From an uncultured Archangium sp. (lineage in GTDB: Bacteria > Myxococcota > Myxococcia > Myxococcales > Myxococcaceae), in NCBI GenBank assembly GCA_946479335.1, contig CAMLFP010000150.1, positions 1-12,011 of the forward strand: a DNA stretch of 12,011 nt. Direction: 5' to 3'. The translations under genes were made by a program, and so were the position numbers. This document shows positions 1 to 6,103 of this stretch, one piece after another. Under the pieces are notes generated by a model that saw only the letters and a program-made list of their open reading frames with translations, was not told the origin of the DNA and ran no database searches. Every line of letters starts with the position of its first letter. Positions within the stretch are counted from its first letter, which is position 1.

Positions 1-56
1 GGGCGTCGAAGCTATCGAGGCTGTCGACGCGAAAGCAAGGAGCCTCGACCGTCGCG

Positions 57-86
57 AAAAACAAACTCGGCAGGCCTGTTCTGCCG
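57..86 (-). terminator. Intrinsic terminator closing the prfA-prmC-murA operon
   Basis: Read on the minus strand, a 6-bp stem CGGCAG/CTGCCG (arms 81-86 and 68-73) with a 7-nt loop is followed by AGTTTGTTTTT (the plus-strand A-rich run at 57-65). It begins only a few bases after the stop codon of the small Cys-rich gene (90-92), which fits rho-independent termination of the whole minus-strand unit. The stem is short but GC-rich and the T-run is good. I infer function from structure alone. Confidence 0.65.
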
Positions 87-89
87 GGC

Positions 90-347
90 TCATCGCGCTC
101 CGCCGTCGCGCTTCGGGGCTGGAGCACAAAAGCATGGCTGTGAGACCCCGCAGAGCTCGCGGCTTTCCCCGCATTTGGCGTCGACGTGCCCTCTGATCGA
201 ACTGCCTCCGTCGACCGTTGATGCGAGCAGGATCGTGAATCGGCAGCCGGTCGTCGATGACTCCACGAGGGACGAACAACCGAGCGCCTGTTTGGGGGCC
301 GCTGGGCCACCGACGAGAACGAGAAGCGTCAGCAGCGAGGGAATCAT
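90..347 (-). CDS. Small secreted Cys-rich protein, unknown function
   Basis: This 85-residue protein has a hydrophobic N-terminus ([17 protein letters not shown]) resembling a signal peptide, though its n-region lacks a positive charge. About 65 residues follow with six cysteines (C24, C35, C59, C66, C72, C74), suggesting an exported, disulfide-stabilised domain. The ALGC sequence at 21-24 is a poor lipobox because -3 is Ala, so I do not call it a lipoprotein. The start is well supported: an AAGGA Shine-Dalgarno (354-358) sits 6 nt upstream, inside the end of murA, and the ATG overlaps the murA stop as TGATG, implying translational coupling. A terminator follows its stop directly. Third-codon GC looks somewhat lower than in neighbouring genes. 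I recognise no family, so the function is open; position next to murA hints at, but does not show, an envelope role. Confidence 0.62.
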   Translation of the reverse strand: MIPSLLTLLVLVGGPAAPKQALGCSSLVESSTTGCRFTILLASTVDGGSSIRGHVDAKCGESRELCGVSQPCFCAPAPKRDGGAR

Positions 348-1618
348 CAGCTTTCCTTCACGCGCTTGATGTCGGCGCCGAGGCCTTTGAGCTTCTTCTC
401 GAGCCGCTCGTAGCCACGATCGAGGTGGTACACGCGGCCGATCGTCGTCTTGCCCTCGGCGGAGAGGCCCGCGAGCACCAGCGACGCCGACGCGCGCAAG
501 TCCGTCGCCATCACCGGCGCGCCCGACAGCTTCTCGATGCCGCGCACGACGGCGGTGTGCCCGTCGACGGTGATGTCGGCGCCCATGCGGCGCAGCTCGG
601 CCACGTGCATGAAGCGGTTCTCGAAGATGTTCTCGGTGATCACCGAGGTGCCCTTCGCGGTGCACAGCAGCGCCATCAGCTGCGCCTGCATGTCGGTGGG
701 GAAGCCGGGGTGCTCGCGCGTCTTGATGTCGACGCCGGTGACGCGGTTCTTCGCGACGCAGCGCACGCCGTCACCCTCGACGGTGATGATGCAGCCGGCC
801 TCGCGCAGCTTCTGGATCACCGGCTCGAGGTGCTCCGGCGCGGTGCGCTTCACCAGCACGTCGCCGCCGGTGATCGCCGCCGCGACGAGCAGGGTGCCCG
901 CCTCGATGCGATCGGGAATGATCGCGTGATCGACTGGCTTGAGATCATCGACGCCGTCGACGGTGATGATGTCGGAACCCGCGCCGCTGATCTGCGCGCC
1001 CATCTTGTTGAGGACGCGCGCGAGCTCTTCGATCTCCGGCTCGCGGGCCGCGTTCTCGATGACGGTGCGGCCCTTCGCCAGCACCGCGGCCATCAGCACG
1101 TTCTCGGTACCGGTGACGGTGATGAGGTCGAAGGTCACGGTGCCGCCGCGCAGGCGCTTGCTGCGCGCCTCGACGTAGCCCTCGGTGAGCTCGATCTCCG
1201 CGCCGAGCGCTTCGAGGCCCTTCAAGTGCTGATCGATGGGGCGCGCGCCGATCGCGCAGCCGCCGGGCATCGACACGCGGGCGCGGCCGTAGCGGGCGAG
1301 CAGGGGCCCCAGCACCAGCACCGACGCGCGCATGGTCTTCACCAGCTCGTACGGCGCTTCGGGCGTCACGCCCTTCGACGGCACGGTGATGTTCACCACG
1401 TCTGACTTCTTGCCGGTGAGCCGCTCGGAGCTGCAGCCCATGGTGTCCAACACCTGCAGCATGGTCTTCACGTCGGCGAGGCCGGGCACGTTGCGGAAGG
1501 TGTGCGTGCCGTGCGCGAGCAGCGAGGAGGCGAGGATCGGCAGCGCCGCGTTCTTGGCCCCCGAGGCGTAGGTCTCACCCTTCAGCGGGCCGTTGCCCTT
1601 GACGACGATGGCGTCCAT
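347..1618 (-). CDS. murA: UDP-N-acetylglucosamine 1-carboxyvinyltransferase MurA
   Basis: MurA transfers enolpyruvate from phosphoenolpyruvate to the 3'-OH of UDP-GlcNAc, the first committed step of peptidoglycan precursor synthesis in the cytoplasm. At 423 residues it has the normal family length. Diagnostic features are [11 protein letters not shown] near the N-terminus with the substrate-binding Lys22-Asn23, the loop [12 protein letters not shown] with the catalytic Cys at residue 121 (equivalent of E. coli Cys115, the fosfomycin target; here Cys, not the resistant Asp), and [11 protein letters not shown] with Asp309. The ATG is preceded by AAGGAG (1626-1631) lying in the end of prmC, with a 1-nt gap after the prmC stop. 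Its own stop overlaps the next start (TGATG). It sits third in a prfA-prmC-murA unit, a common grouping in bacteria. Confidence 0.97.
   Translation of the reverse strand: MDAIVVKGNGPLKGETYASGAKNAALPILASSLLAHGTHTFRNVPGLADVKTMLQVLDTMGCSSERLTGKKSDVVNITVPSKGVTPEAPYELVKTMRASVLVLGPLLARYGRARVSMPGGCAIGARPIDQHLKGLEALGAEIELTEGYVEARSKRLRGGTVTFDLITVTGTENVLMAAVLAKGRTVIENAAREPEIEELARVLNKMGAQISGAGSDIITVDGVDDLKPVDHAIIPDRIEAGTLLVAAAITGGDVLVKRTAPEHLEPVIQKLREAGCIITVEGDGVRCVAKNRVTGVDIKTREHPGFPTDMQAQLMALLCTAKGTSVITENIFENRFMHVAELRRMGADITVDGHTAVVRGIEKLSGAPVMATDLRASASLVLAGLSAEGKTTIGRVYHLDRGYERLEKKLKGLGADIKRVKES
354..358 (-). promoter_or_regulatory. Shine-Dalgarno of the Cys-rich gene inside murA
   Basis: On the minus strand AAGGA lies 6 nt before the ATG at 347-345 and within the last codons of murA. 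This decides the start of the downstream small gene, and with the TGATG overlap it argues that the short reading frame is real rather than chance. Confidence 0.6.
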
Positions 1619-1619
1619 G

Positions 1620-2479
1620 TCACTTCTCCTTCTGCGCCAGCGCGATGCGATCGTGGCGCGCGAGATCTTTTTCGATGCGGGCGTCGTGGCCGCCGGCCCG
1701 CGTGAGGAGTTCTTTCACGGCCGCTCCCTGGTCTTCGCCGATCTCCAGAGCAAGGAGCGCGCCGGGCTTGAGCCGCGGCATCGCGCCGTCGATGACGCGC
1801 TTCACGAGGTCGAGCCCGTCGACGCCGCCGTCGAGCGCCAGCTTCGGCTCGGCCTGCACCTCGCGCTGCAGCGTCGCCAGCTCGCCGCGCTTCACGTACG
1901 GCGGGTTGGAGACGATGACGTCGAACTTCGCCTCCGCGGGGACCGGCGCGAACAGGTCGCCCTCGAAGAACGTCACGCGCCCATCGACGCCCAGCTTCTC
2001 GGCGTTCAGGCGCGCGACCGCCAACGCATCAGCCGAGACATCGACCGCCCACACGCTGGCCTGTGGCCGCTCAGCCGCGATGGAGATGGCGACGCAGCCA
2101 CTGCCCGTACAGAGATCCAGCACGCGCACCGGCGCGTCCTTCGGCAACACCTGCAGCGCGGCCTCGACCAGCAGCTCGGTCTCGGAGCGCGGAATCAACA
2201 CGCGCGCATCGACCGTGAAGCGCCGGCCGTAGAACTCCTTGTGGCCGACGAGGTACTGCGTGGGCTCACCCGCGAGGCGGCGCTGGATGAGCGCGCGGTA
2301 CGCGGCGAGCTCGTCCTTCGCGAGCGGGCGCTCGAGGTCCATGTACAGCTTCACGCGCGGCAGCGAGAGCACGTGCCCGAGCAGGATCTCCGCGGTCAGC
2401 CGCGGCGAGTCGACGTCCTGCTTCTCGAAGTGACCGCGCGTCCACTCCAGCACGCGCCGCGTGGTCCACGTCTCGGTGC

Positions 2480-2483
<4 letters not shown>
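1620..2483 (-). CDS. prmC: Peptide chain release factor N5-glutamine methyltransferase PrmC (HemK)
   Basis: PrmC methylates, using S-adenosylmethionine, the glutamine of the GGQ motif in release factors, which speeds peptide release. The 287-residue protein has the usual two parts: an N-terminal helical domain ending in [15 protein letters not shown] (residues 72-86), and a Rossmann methyltransferase domain with the SAM motif [16 protein letters not shown] (121-136) and the catalytic NPPY signature (193-196) that binds the glutamine amide. The frame is open far upstream, but I choose the GTG at 2483-2481: it overlaps the prfA stop as GTGA, has CAGGAG (2489-2494) a few bases upstream, and gives the normal family N-terminus. 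Its substrate RF1 is encoded immediately upstream, so enzyme and target are made from one message. Confidence 0.95.
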
Positions 2484-3550
<1,067 letters not shown>

Positions 3551-3656
3551 CTCGCGCGCGCCTGTATGCGTGGTCGCGCGGAGCCGCAAGACAAGCGTTG
3601 TTGCCGGTTTGCGCGCGGTCGGGTAGGTGGGCCCCCCTCAACACCACGTAGTCATC

Positions 3657-3661
3657 TGGAG
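3657..3661 (+). promoter_or_regulatory. Ribosome binding site of the 38-residue basic protein
   Basis: TGGAG lies 6 nt before the ATG at 3668. It supports translation from this ATG rather than from an earlier in-frame start and gives weight to an otherwise very short gene. Confidence 0.55.
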
Positions 3662-3667
3662 AACACG

Positions 3668-3784
3668 ATGCCCGCCATCAAGTCGAACCGAAGCAAGAAG
3701 AAGCTCAAGGCCCGCGCGAAGACGAAGAAGGCCGCGCTGAAGCGCCGCCGCGTGCGCGCGCGCAAGGCCAAGGGCAAGTACTGA
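3668..3784 (+). CDS. Tiny, extremely basic protein (38 aa), possible nucleic-acid or ribosome binder
   Basis: The 38-residue product begins MPAIKSNRSKKKLKARAK and ends ARKAKGKY. By count it has 12 Lys and 7 Arg (half of all residues) and no Asp or Glu, so it must be strongly cationic. It has no hydrophobic segment, signal peptide or cysteine. It resembles in style the tiny basic ribosomal proteins (bTHX, bS22, the mS38/AURKAIP1-like group), but I see no specific motif and do not assign it to them. An RBS (TGGAG) is correctly spaced, and an 8-bp hairpin follows the stop after 15 nt. It is divergent from prfA with 117 bases between the starts. A very weak promoter-like pair (TTGCCG at 3601-3606, TAGGTG at 3624-3629, 17-bp spacing) lies upstream. 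It is probably a real gene; the function is inferred only from composition and a translation-gene neighbour. Confidence 0.72.
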   Translation: MPAIKSNRSKKKLKARAKTKKAALKRRRVRARKAKGKY

Positions 3785-3799
3785 GCCCTGCGCGGAGCG

Positions 3800-3821
3800 G
3801 TCGCCGCGCCGTTGCGGCGAC
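3800..3821 (+). terminator. Hairpin after the tiny basic gene, weak terminator candidate
   Basis: GTCGCCGC (3800-3807) and GCGGCGAC (3814-3821) form a perfect 8-bp stem with a 6-nt loop, beginning 15 nt after the stop of the 38-residue gene. No T-run follows on the plus strand, so it is not a classical intrinsic terminator. It may stabilise the 3' end or be chance in GC-rich DNA. Confidence 0.3.
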
Positions 3822-3860
3822 GAGACCAACCGGAGCGACCAGCAACACAGCTCCCTTCGC

Positions 3861-3904
3861 AAAAAAACGGGTCCGTGACCAAAGGGGGAAAGGTCACGGA
3901 CCCG
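3861..3904 (-). terminator. Strong intrinsic terminator of the peptidoglycan-binding gene
   Basis: The arms CGGGTCCGTGACC (3868-3880) and GGTCACGGACCCG (3892-3904) are a perfect 13-bp inverted repeat around an 11-nt loop. Seven plus-strand A residues (3861-3867) become seven T residues directly after the hairpin on the minus strand. It lies 26 nt past the stop of the minus-strand gene ending at 3931, so that gene is its evident client. The stem alone could also slow plus-strand transcription coming from the tiny basic gene, but it has no T-run on that side. Confidence 0.9.
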
Positions 3905-3930
3905 CGAGCGCGCGCTGACTGGCCGCGCTT

Positions 3931-4290
3931 CTACTTCTTGATCGATCTCCCCATCGGTTGCGTCGCCTCGTCGGCTGAATCGAGCGACGGCAACGGCCGG
4001 TCGAAGCGCGCTCCACGGTTGAGCGCCGCGACCGTCTTCTCATCAGCGACACCGGTTTCCGGCAGCCCGGCTTGCGCTTGCAGGCGCACCACGGCGTTCT
4101 GCGTGCGCGGCCCGAAGACACCGGGGCCGGAGCGGTAGTCGTCATTCGTCATGAACCCGGCGGCCACCAGCTTCTGCTGCAGCGCCGTCACGCGCGCGCC
4201 CGTCATCCCACGCACCAACGGCGGCGGACCTGCCGGCTTCGGCACGTCTGCAGCGCGAATGATGCCTCGTGGGGGAATGCGGGCCGACAT
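3931..4290 (-). CDS. Peptidoglycan-binding domain protein (PG_binding_1 type)
   Basis: This 119-residue protein is built around one peptidoglycan-binding repeat of the PG_binding_1 type at about residues 26-91: VRGMTGARVTALQQKLVAAG, then GVFGPRTQNAVVRLQAQAGL and TGVADEKTVAALN. This is the three-helix fold found as a wall-binding module on many hydrolases and other exported proteins. Here it stands alone, with a short Pro-rich N-terminus and a polar C-terminal tail (PSLDSADEATQPMGRSIKK), and no catalytic domain. I chose the ATG at 4290, with another ATG directly before it at 4293; an AGCGAG sequence just upstream is a weak RBS. A longer frame to 4395 would run through a tandem repeat and lacks the look of conserved protein. 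No signal peptide is visible from either start, which is odd for a wall-binding protein. It is followed by a strong terminator. Confidence 0.82.
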   Translation of the reverse strand: MSARIPPRGIIRAADVPKPAGPPPLVRGMTGARVTALQQKLVAAGFMTNDDYRSGPGVFGPRTQNAVVRLQAQAGLPETGVADEKTVAALNRGARFDRPLPSLDSADEATQPMGRSIKK

Positions 4291-4309
4291 CATGAACTCG
4301 CTTACATCC

Positions 4310-4328
4310 AAAACCCGCGCCACGCGGG
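4310..4328 (-). terminator. Short intrinsic-terminator-like hairpin downstream of frzZ
   Basis: On the minus strand CCCGCG (4323-4328 complement) and CGCGGG (4314-4319 complement) form a 6-bp all-GC stem with a 3-nt loop, followed by TTTT (4310-4313). It lies about 80 nt after the frzZ stop and just before the peptidoglycan-binding gene, so it would separate the two minus-strand genes. The T-run is short, so efficiency is uncertain, and it could instead sit in the 5' leader of the next gene. Confidence 0.45.
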
Positions 4329-4357
4329 GAGTGCAGTGTTTTCGGTAAATTAGCTGA

Positions 4358-4397
4358 ACCAGACGGAGCGCCCATGCACCAGGTGGAGCGCCCACAC
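4358..4397. repeat. Two imperfect 20-bp tandem direct repeats
   Basis: ACCAGACGGAGCGCCCATGC (4358-4377) is followed immediately by ACCAGGTGGAGCGCCCACAC (4378-4397), matching at 16 of 20 positions with the core GGAGCGCCCA identical. It lies in the gap between the frzZ stop and the peptidoglycan-binding gene. It could be slippage duplication or a paired binding site; nothing in the sequence decides. Confidence 0.6.
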
Positions 4398-4408
4398 GCT
4401 GTCGTGGA

Positions 4409-5143
4409 TCAGGTCAGCAGCTCGAGGATCTCCCTGGCGATCAGCGAGTCCTTCCGCACGTAGCCATCGGCGCCGGCGGAGGTCGTGATGCGCGCCAATT
4501 CTCCCTCTTCTTCGGCAGAACAGAACACCACCTGGATCCCCGCGAACAGGGAGTTGCCCTTGATGAAGCGGCAGAACTCCTCGCCGTTGACGCCGGGCAT
4601 GTGGAGGTCGAGCAGCACCAGATCGGGCCGCGTCTTCTTCTTCAAGATGATCTTGGTCGCGACGTCGGCGGAGTTCGCGGTCATCACCTCGTGACCTTGC
4701 CCGGTCAGCTCGACCTCCAGCAGGCGCGCGGTGGCCTCGGAGTCGTCGACCACCAGCACGCGGCGCTTGGCGGGGCCGCCGCCGGAGACGGCGTTCTTGA
4801 TGATCTCCACCGCGGCCTCGAGCCCGCTGGCCTTGGTGATGTAGCCGTCGGCGCCGACCGCCTTCGTCTTGGCCTGGAGCTCGGTCTCGGAGATGTCGGA
4901 GTAGAGGAAGAGCTTGGCCTTGATCTGCCGCTGCACCTTCAAGAACTCGACGACGTCGTCGCCGTACATCTCCGGCATGTTCACGTCGACCAGCACCAGA
5001 TCATAGGTGTGCGCTGCCAGGCGCTGATCGAGGGCGGCCAGGTCAGACGCCGCGTCGGCCTCCAGGCCCACCCCTGCCAGGGCGGCGGTGATGAGCTGCA
5101 CCATCATTTCACTGTCGTCGATGACCAGCACACGCGCTGCCAT
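4409..5143 (-). CDS. frzZ: Tandem-receiver response regulator FrzZ
   Basis: The protein (244 aa) is two CheY-like receiver domains and nothing else. REC1 (about 3-118) has the acidic pair D9-D10, phospho-acceptor D53 in DLVLVDVNMPEM, S82 and K104. REC2 (about 127-244) has D133-D134, D179 in DLVLLDLHMPGVNG, S209 and K231. All core residues are intact, so both domains should accept phosphate. There is no DNA-binding or enzymatic output domain. In M. xanthus FrzZ, a tandem receiver encoded divergently from frzA, is phosphorylated by FrzE and acts in reversal control; arrangement and position here match. The inter-domain linker is only about ten residues. The ATG at 5143 gives a perfect receiver N-terminus, but no Shine-Dalgarno precedes it. 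The start lies 67 bases from the frzA start. Confidence 0.88.
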   Translation of the reverse strand: MAARVLVIDDSEMMVQLITAALAGVGLEADAASDLAALDQRLAAHTYDLVLVDVNMPEMYGDDVVEFLKVQRQIKAKLFLYSDISETELQAKTKAVGADGYITKASGLEAAVEIIKNAVSGGGPAKRRVLVVDDSEATARLLEVELTGQGHEVMTANSADVATKIILKKKTRPDLVLLDLHMPGVNGEEFCRFIKGNSLFAGIQVVFCSAEEEGELARITTSAGADGYVRKDSLIAREILELLT

Positions 5144-5210
5144 GGCGGCGGCTTGTAGCAGACTTTTCCTGGAGTGCTGCCACGCGCATTTGGGTACGCT
5201 GCGCGCCGCC
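5144..5210. promoter_or_regulatory. Divergent frzZ/frzA control region, possibly leaderless starts
   Basis: Only 67 bases separate the two divergent start codons, so both promoters must sit here or reach into the coding regions. On the minus strand TGCTACAAG (5152-5160) resembles an extended -10 and ends 8 nt before the frzZ ATG. On the plus strand TACGCT (5195-5200) ends 10 nt before the frzA GTG. Neither start has a Shine-Dalgarno in range. I see no convincing -35 for either and no clear operator. The -10 calls are weak and based on spacing and local AT content. Confidence 0.4.
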
Positions 5211-5723
5211 GTGGAACCGTCACTGTTGCAGCGAGCGTTGGCCAATGCCCCCGATCGGGCCACCGCACAGGTCGCGCGCCCCGAGGAAGAGTTCTTCATC
5301 TTCCGCACCGGAGAGCTGACGCTCGGCGTCCGCTCCGAGCACGTGCGTGAGGTGACGCGCATGGGGCCGCTCACGCCGCTCCCGCGCTCTCCATCTTTCC
5401 TGTTGGGGGTGGTGGGCCACCGCGGCGCGGTGTTCCCGCTCGTCGATCTGCTCCGCTTCCTCTCGCAGGGCGAATCGAAGCCCACCATGCGCTCGCGCCT
5501 CTTCATCAGCGAGTCGGGCGGGCAGGTGGTCGGCTTCCTCGCCGATCATGTCATCGGGCTGCGGCGCATCTTCCTGTCCGACAAGATGCCGGCCCCCGCG
5601 GGCGGCGGCGCGACGGCGGAGTTCCTCGACGGCGTGGTGCAGTCGCGCGAGCTGGGCTCGCTGAGCCTGCTGCACCTCCCGCGCATCGTGCAGTCGGCGC
5701 GGCAGAAGTCGGTGGCGCGATGA
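5211..5723 (+). CDS. frzA: CheW-type coupling protein FrzA
   Basis: FrzA is the scaffold that links the receptor FrzCD to the kinase FrzE. The 170-residue protein has an N-terminal tail of about 25 residues and then one CheW domain: EEFFIFRTGELTLGV (26-40), VREVTRMGPLTPLPRSPSFLLGVVGHRG (45-72, with HRG at the place of the usual NLRG), FPLVDLLRFL (75-84), and a second SH3-like half ending LGSLSLLHLPRIV. The reading frame is open upstream to 5088 but overlaps frzZ there. I choose GTG at 5211, which gives a length near M. xanthus FrzA (about 160 aa). A TTG at 5190 is a possible alternative. No Shine-Dalgarno is visible. It is the first gene of the frz operon and its stop overlaps the frzB start (ATGA). 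Confidence 0.88.
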   Translation: MEPSLLQRALANAPDRATAQVARPEEEFFIFRTGELTLGVRSEHVREVTRMGPLTPLPRSPSFLLGVVGHRGAVFPLVDLLRFLSQGESKPTMRSRLFISESGGQVVGFLADHVIGLRRIFLSDKMPAPAGGGATAEFLDGVVQSRELGSLSLLHLPRIVQSARQKSVAR

Positions 5724-6076
5724 GCGAGGCGCCGCGTGAAGAGCAGATCGATCTCGTGGTCTTCGCGGTGAACGGCACGCGTTACGCGGCCGACCTCACG
5801 CAGGTGCGCCGCATCGACGTCGACGAGCCCACCGAGAGCATCGGCGCGCCGCTGGGGCCTCCGTTGCTCGGCCACCGCGCGCTCGTGTTCTCGGCCGGCG
5901 ACGCCGCGGAGCGCCGGCTGGCCATCGACCACGTGTTCGGCGTCTCGCGCGTGCCGCTCACGTCGCTGCGCCGCATGCCGCGCGCCGCGCACGCTGCTTC
6001 TTTCGCGATCGGCGCGTGGCTCGACGCCGACGAGACCGTCCTGTTGGTCGATCTCCCTTCGATGATCTCCCACTGA
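5720..6076 (+). CDS. frzB: Short, divergent CheW-like protein FrzB
   Basis: This 118-residue protein reads as a shortened CheW domain: DLVVFAVNGTRYAADLTQVRRI (11-32), a compressed centre with LGHRALVF (50-57) in place of the longer NLRG region, RRLAIDHVFGVSRVPLTSLRRM (65-86) and a final strand ADETVLLVDLPSMI (103-116). A standard CheW has about 140-170 residues, so part of the domain is missing. M. xanthus FrzB is likewise a small (about 109 aa) CheW-like adaptor, reported to lack the part needed to contact the FrzE kinase while still acting with FrzCD; I assume the same here. Its ATG overlaps the frzA stop (ATGA), implying coupled translation. The assignment leans on position and size as much as on the weak CheW similarity. 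Confidence 0.8.
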   Translation: MSEAPREEQIDLVVFAVNGTRYAADLTQVRRIDVDEPTESIGAPLGPPLLGHRALVFSAGDAAERRLAIDHVFGVSRVPLTSLRRMPRAAHAASFAIGAWLDADETVLLVDLPSMISH

Positions 6077-6103
6077 ACCTTCCGGAAAAACCTGAGGAAC
6101 CGC

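Noticed and set aside
15..48. 8-bp inverted repeat TCGAGGCT/AGCCTCGA with an 18-nt spacer
   Set aside because: The loop is too large for a terminator and there is no T-run; a single weak dyad in GC-rich DNA may be chance.
1..93. Minus-strand frame starting ATG at 93 with an ATGA overlap to the Cys-rich gene, open to the window edge
   Set aside because: It runs straight through the terminator hairpin and T-run at 57-86 and has no recognisable content in its 31 codons.
1..197. Plus-strand frames open from the left edge (one to about 197)
   Set aside because: They overlap the terminator and the Cys-rich gene, carry no motif, and long open frames are expected by chance at this GC content. A gene end entering from the left cannot be excluded but is unsupported.
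3551..3589. TTG start extending prfA by 13 residues
   Set aside because: The extension is not typical of RF1 N-termini; the ATG at 3550 gives the normal beginning.
4305..4323. Sigma-54-like sequence on the minus strand (TGGCGCG, 4 nt, TTGG) before the peptidoglycan-binding gene
   Set aside because: The essential -12 GC is GG, and the site overlaps the terminator-like hairpin; the resemblance is probably fortuitous.
4291..4395. Extension of the peptidoglycan-binding protein by 35 residues to an ATG at 4395
   Set aside because: The added part encodes the tandem repeat and terminator-like hairpin and does not form a signal peptide.
5144..5506. Extension of frzZ by 121 residues upstream
   Set aside because: It would overlap most of the first half of frzA and is Ser/Arg-rich without structure; REC1 begins exactly at the chosen ATG.
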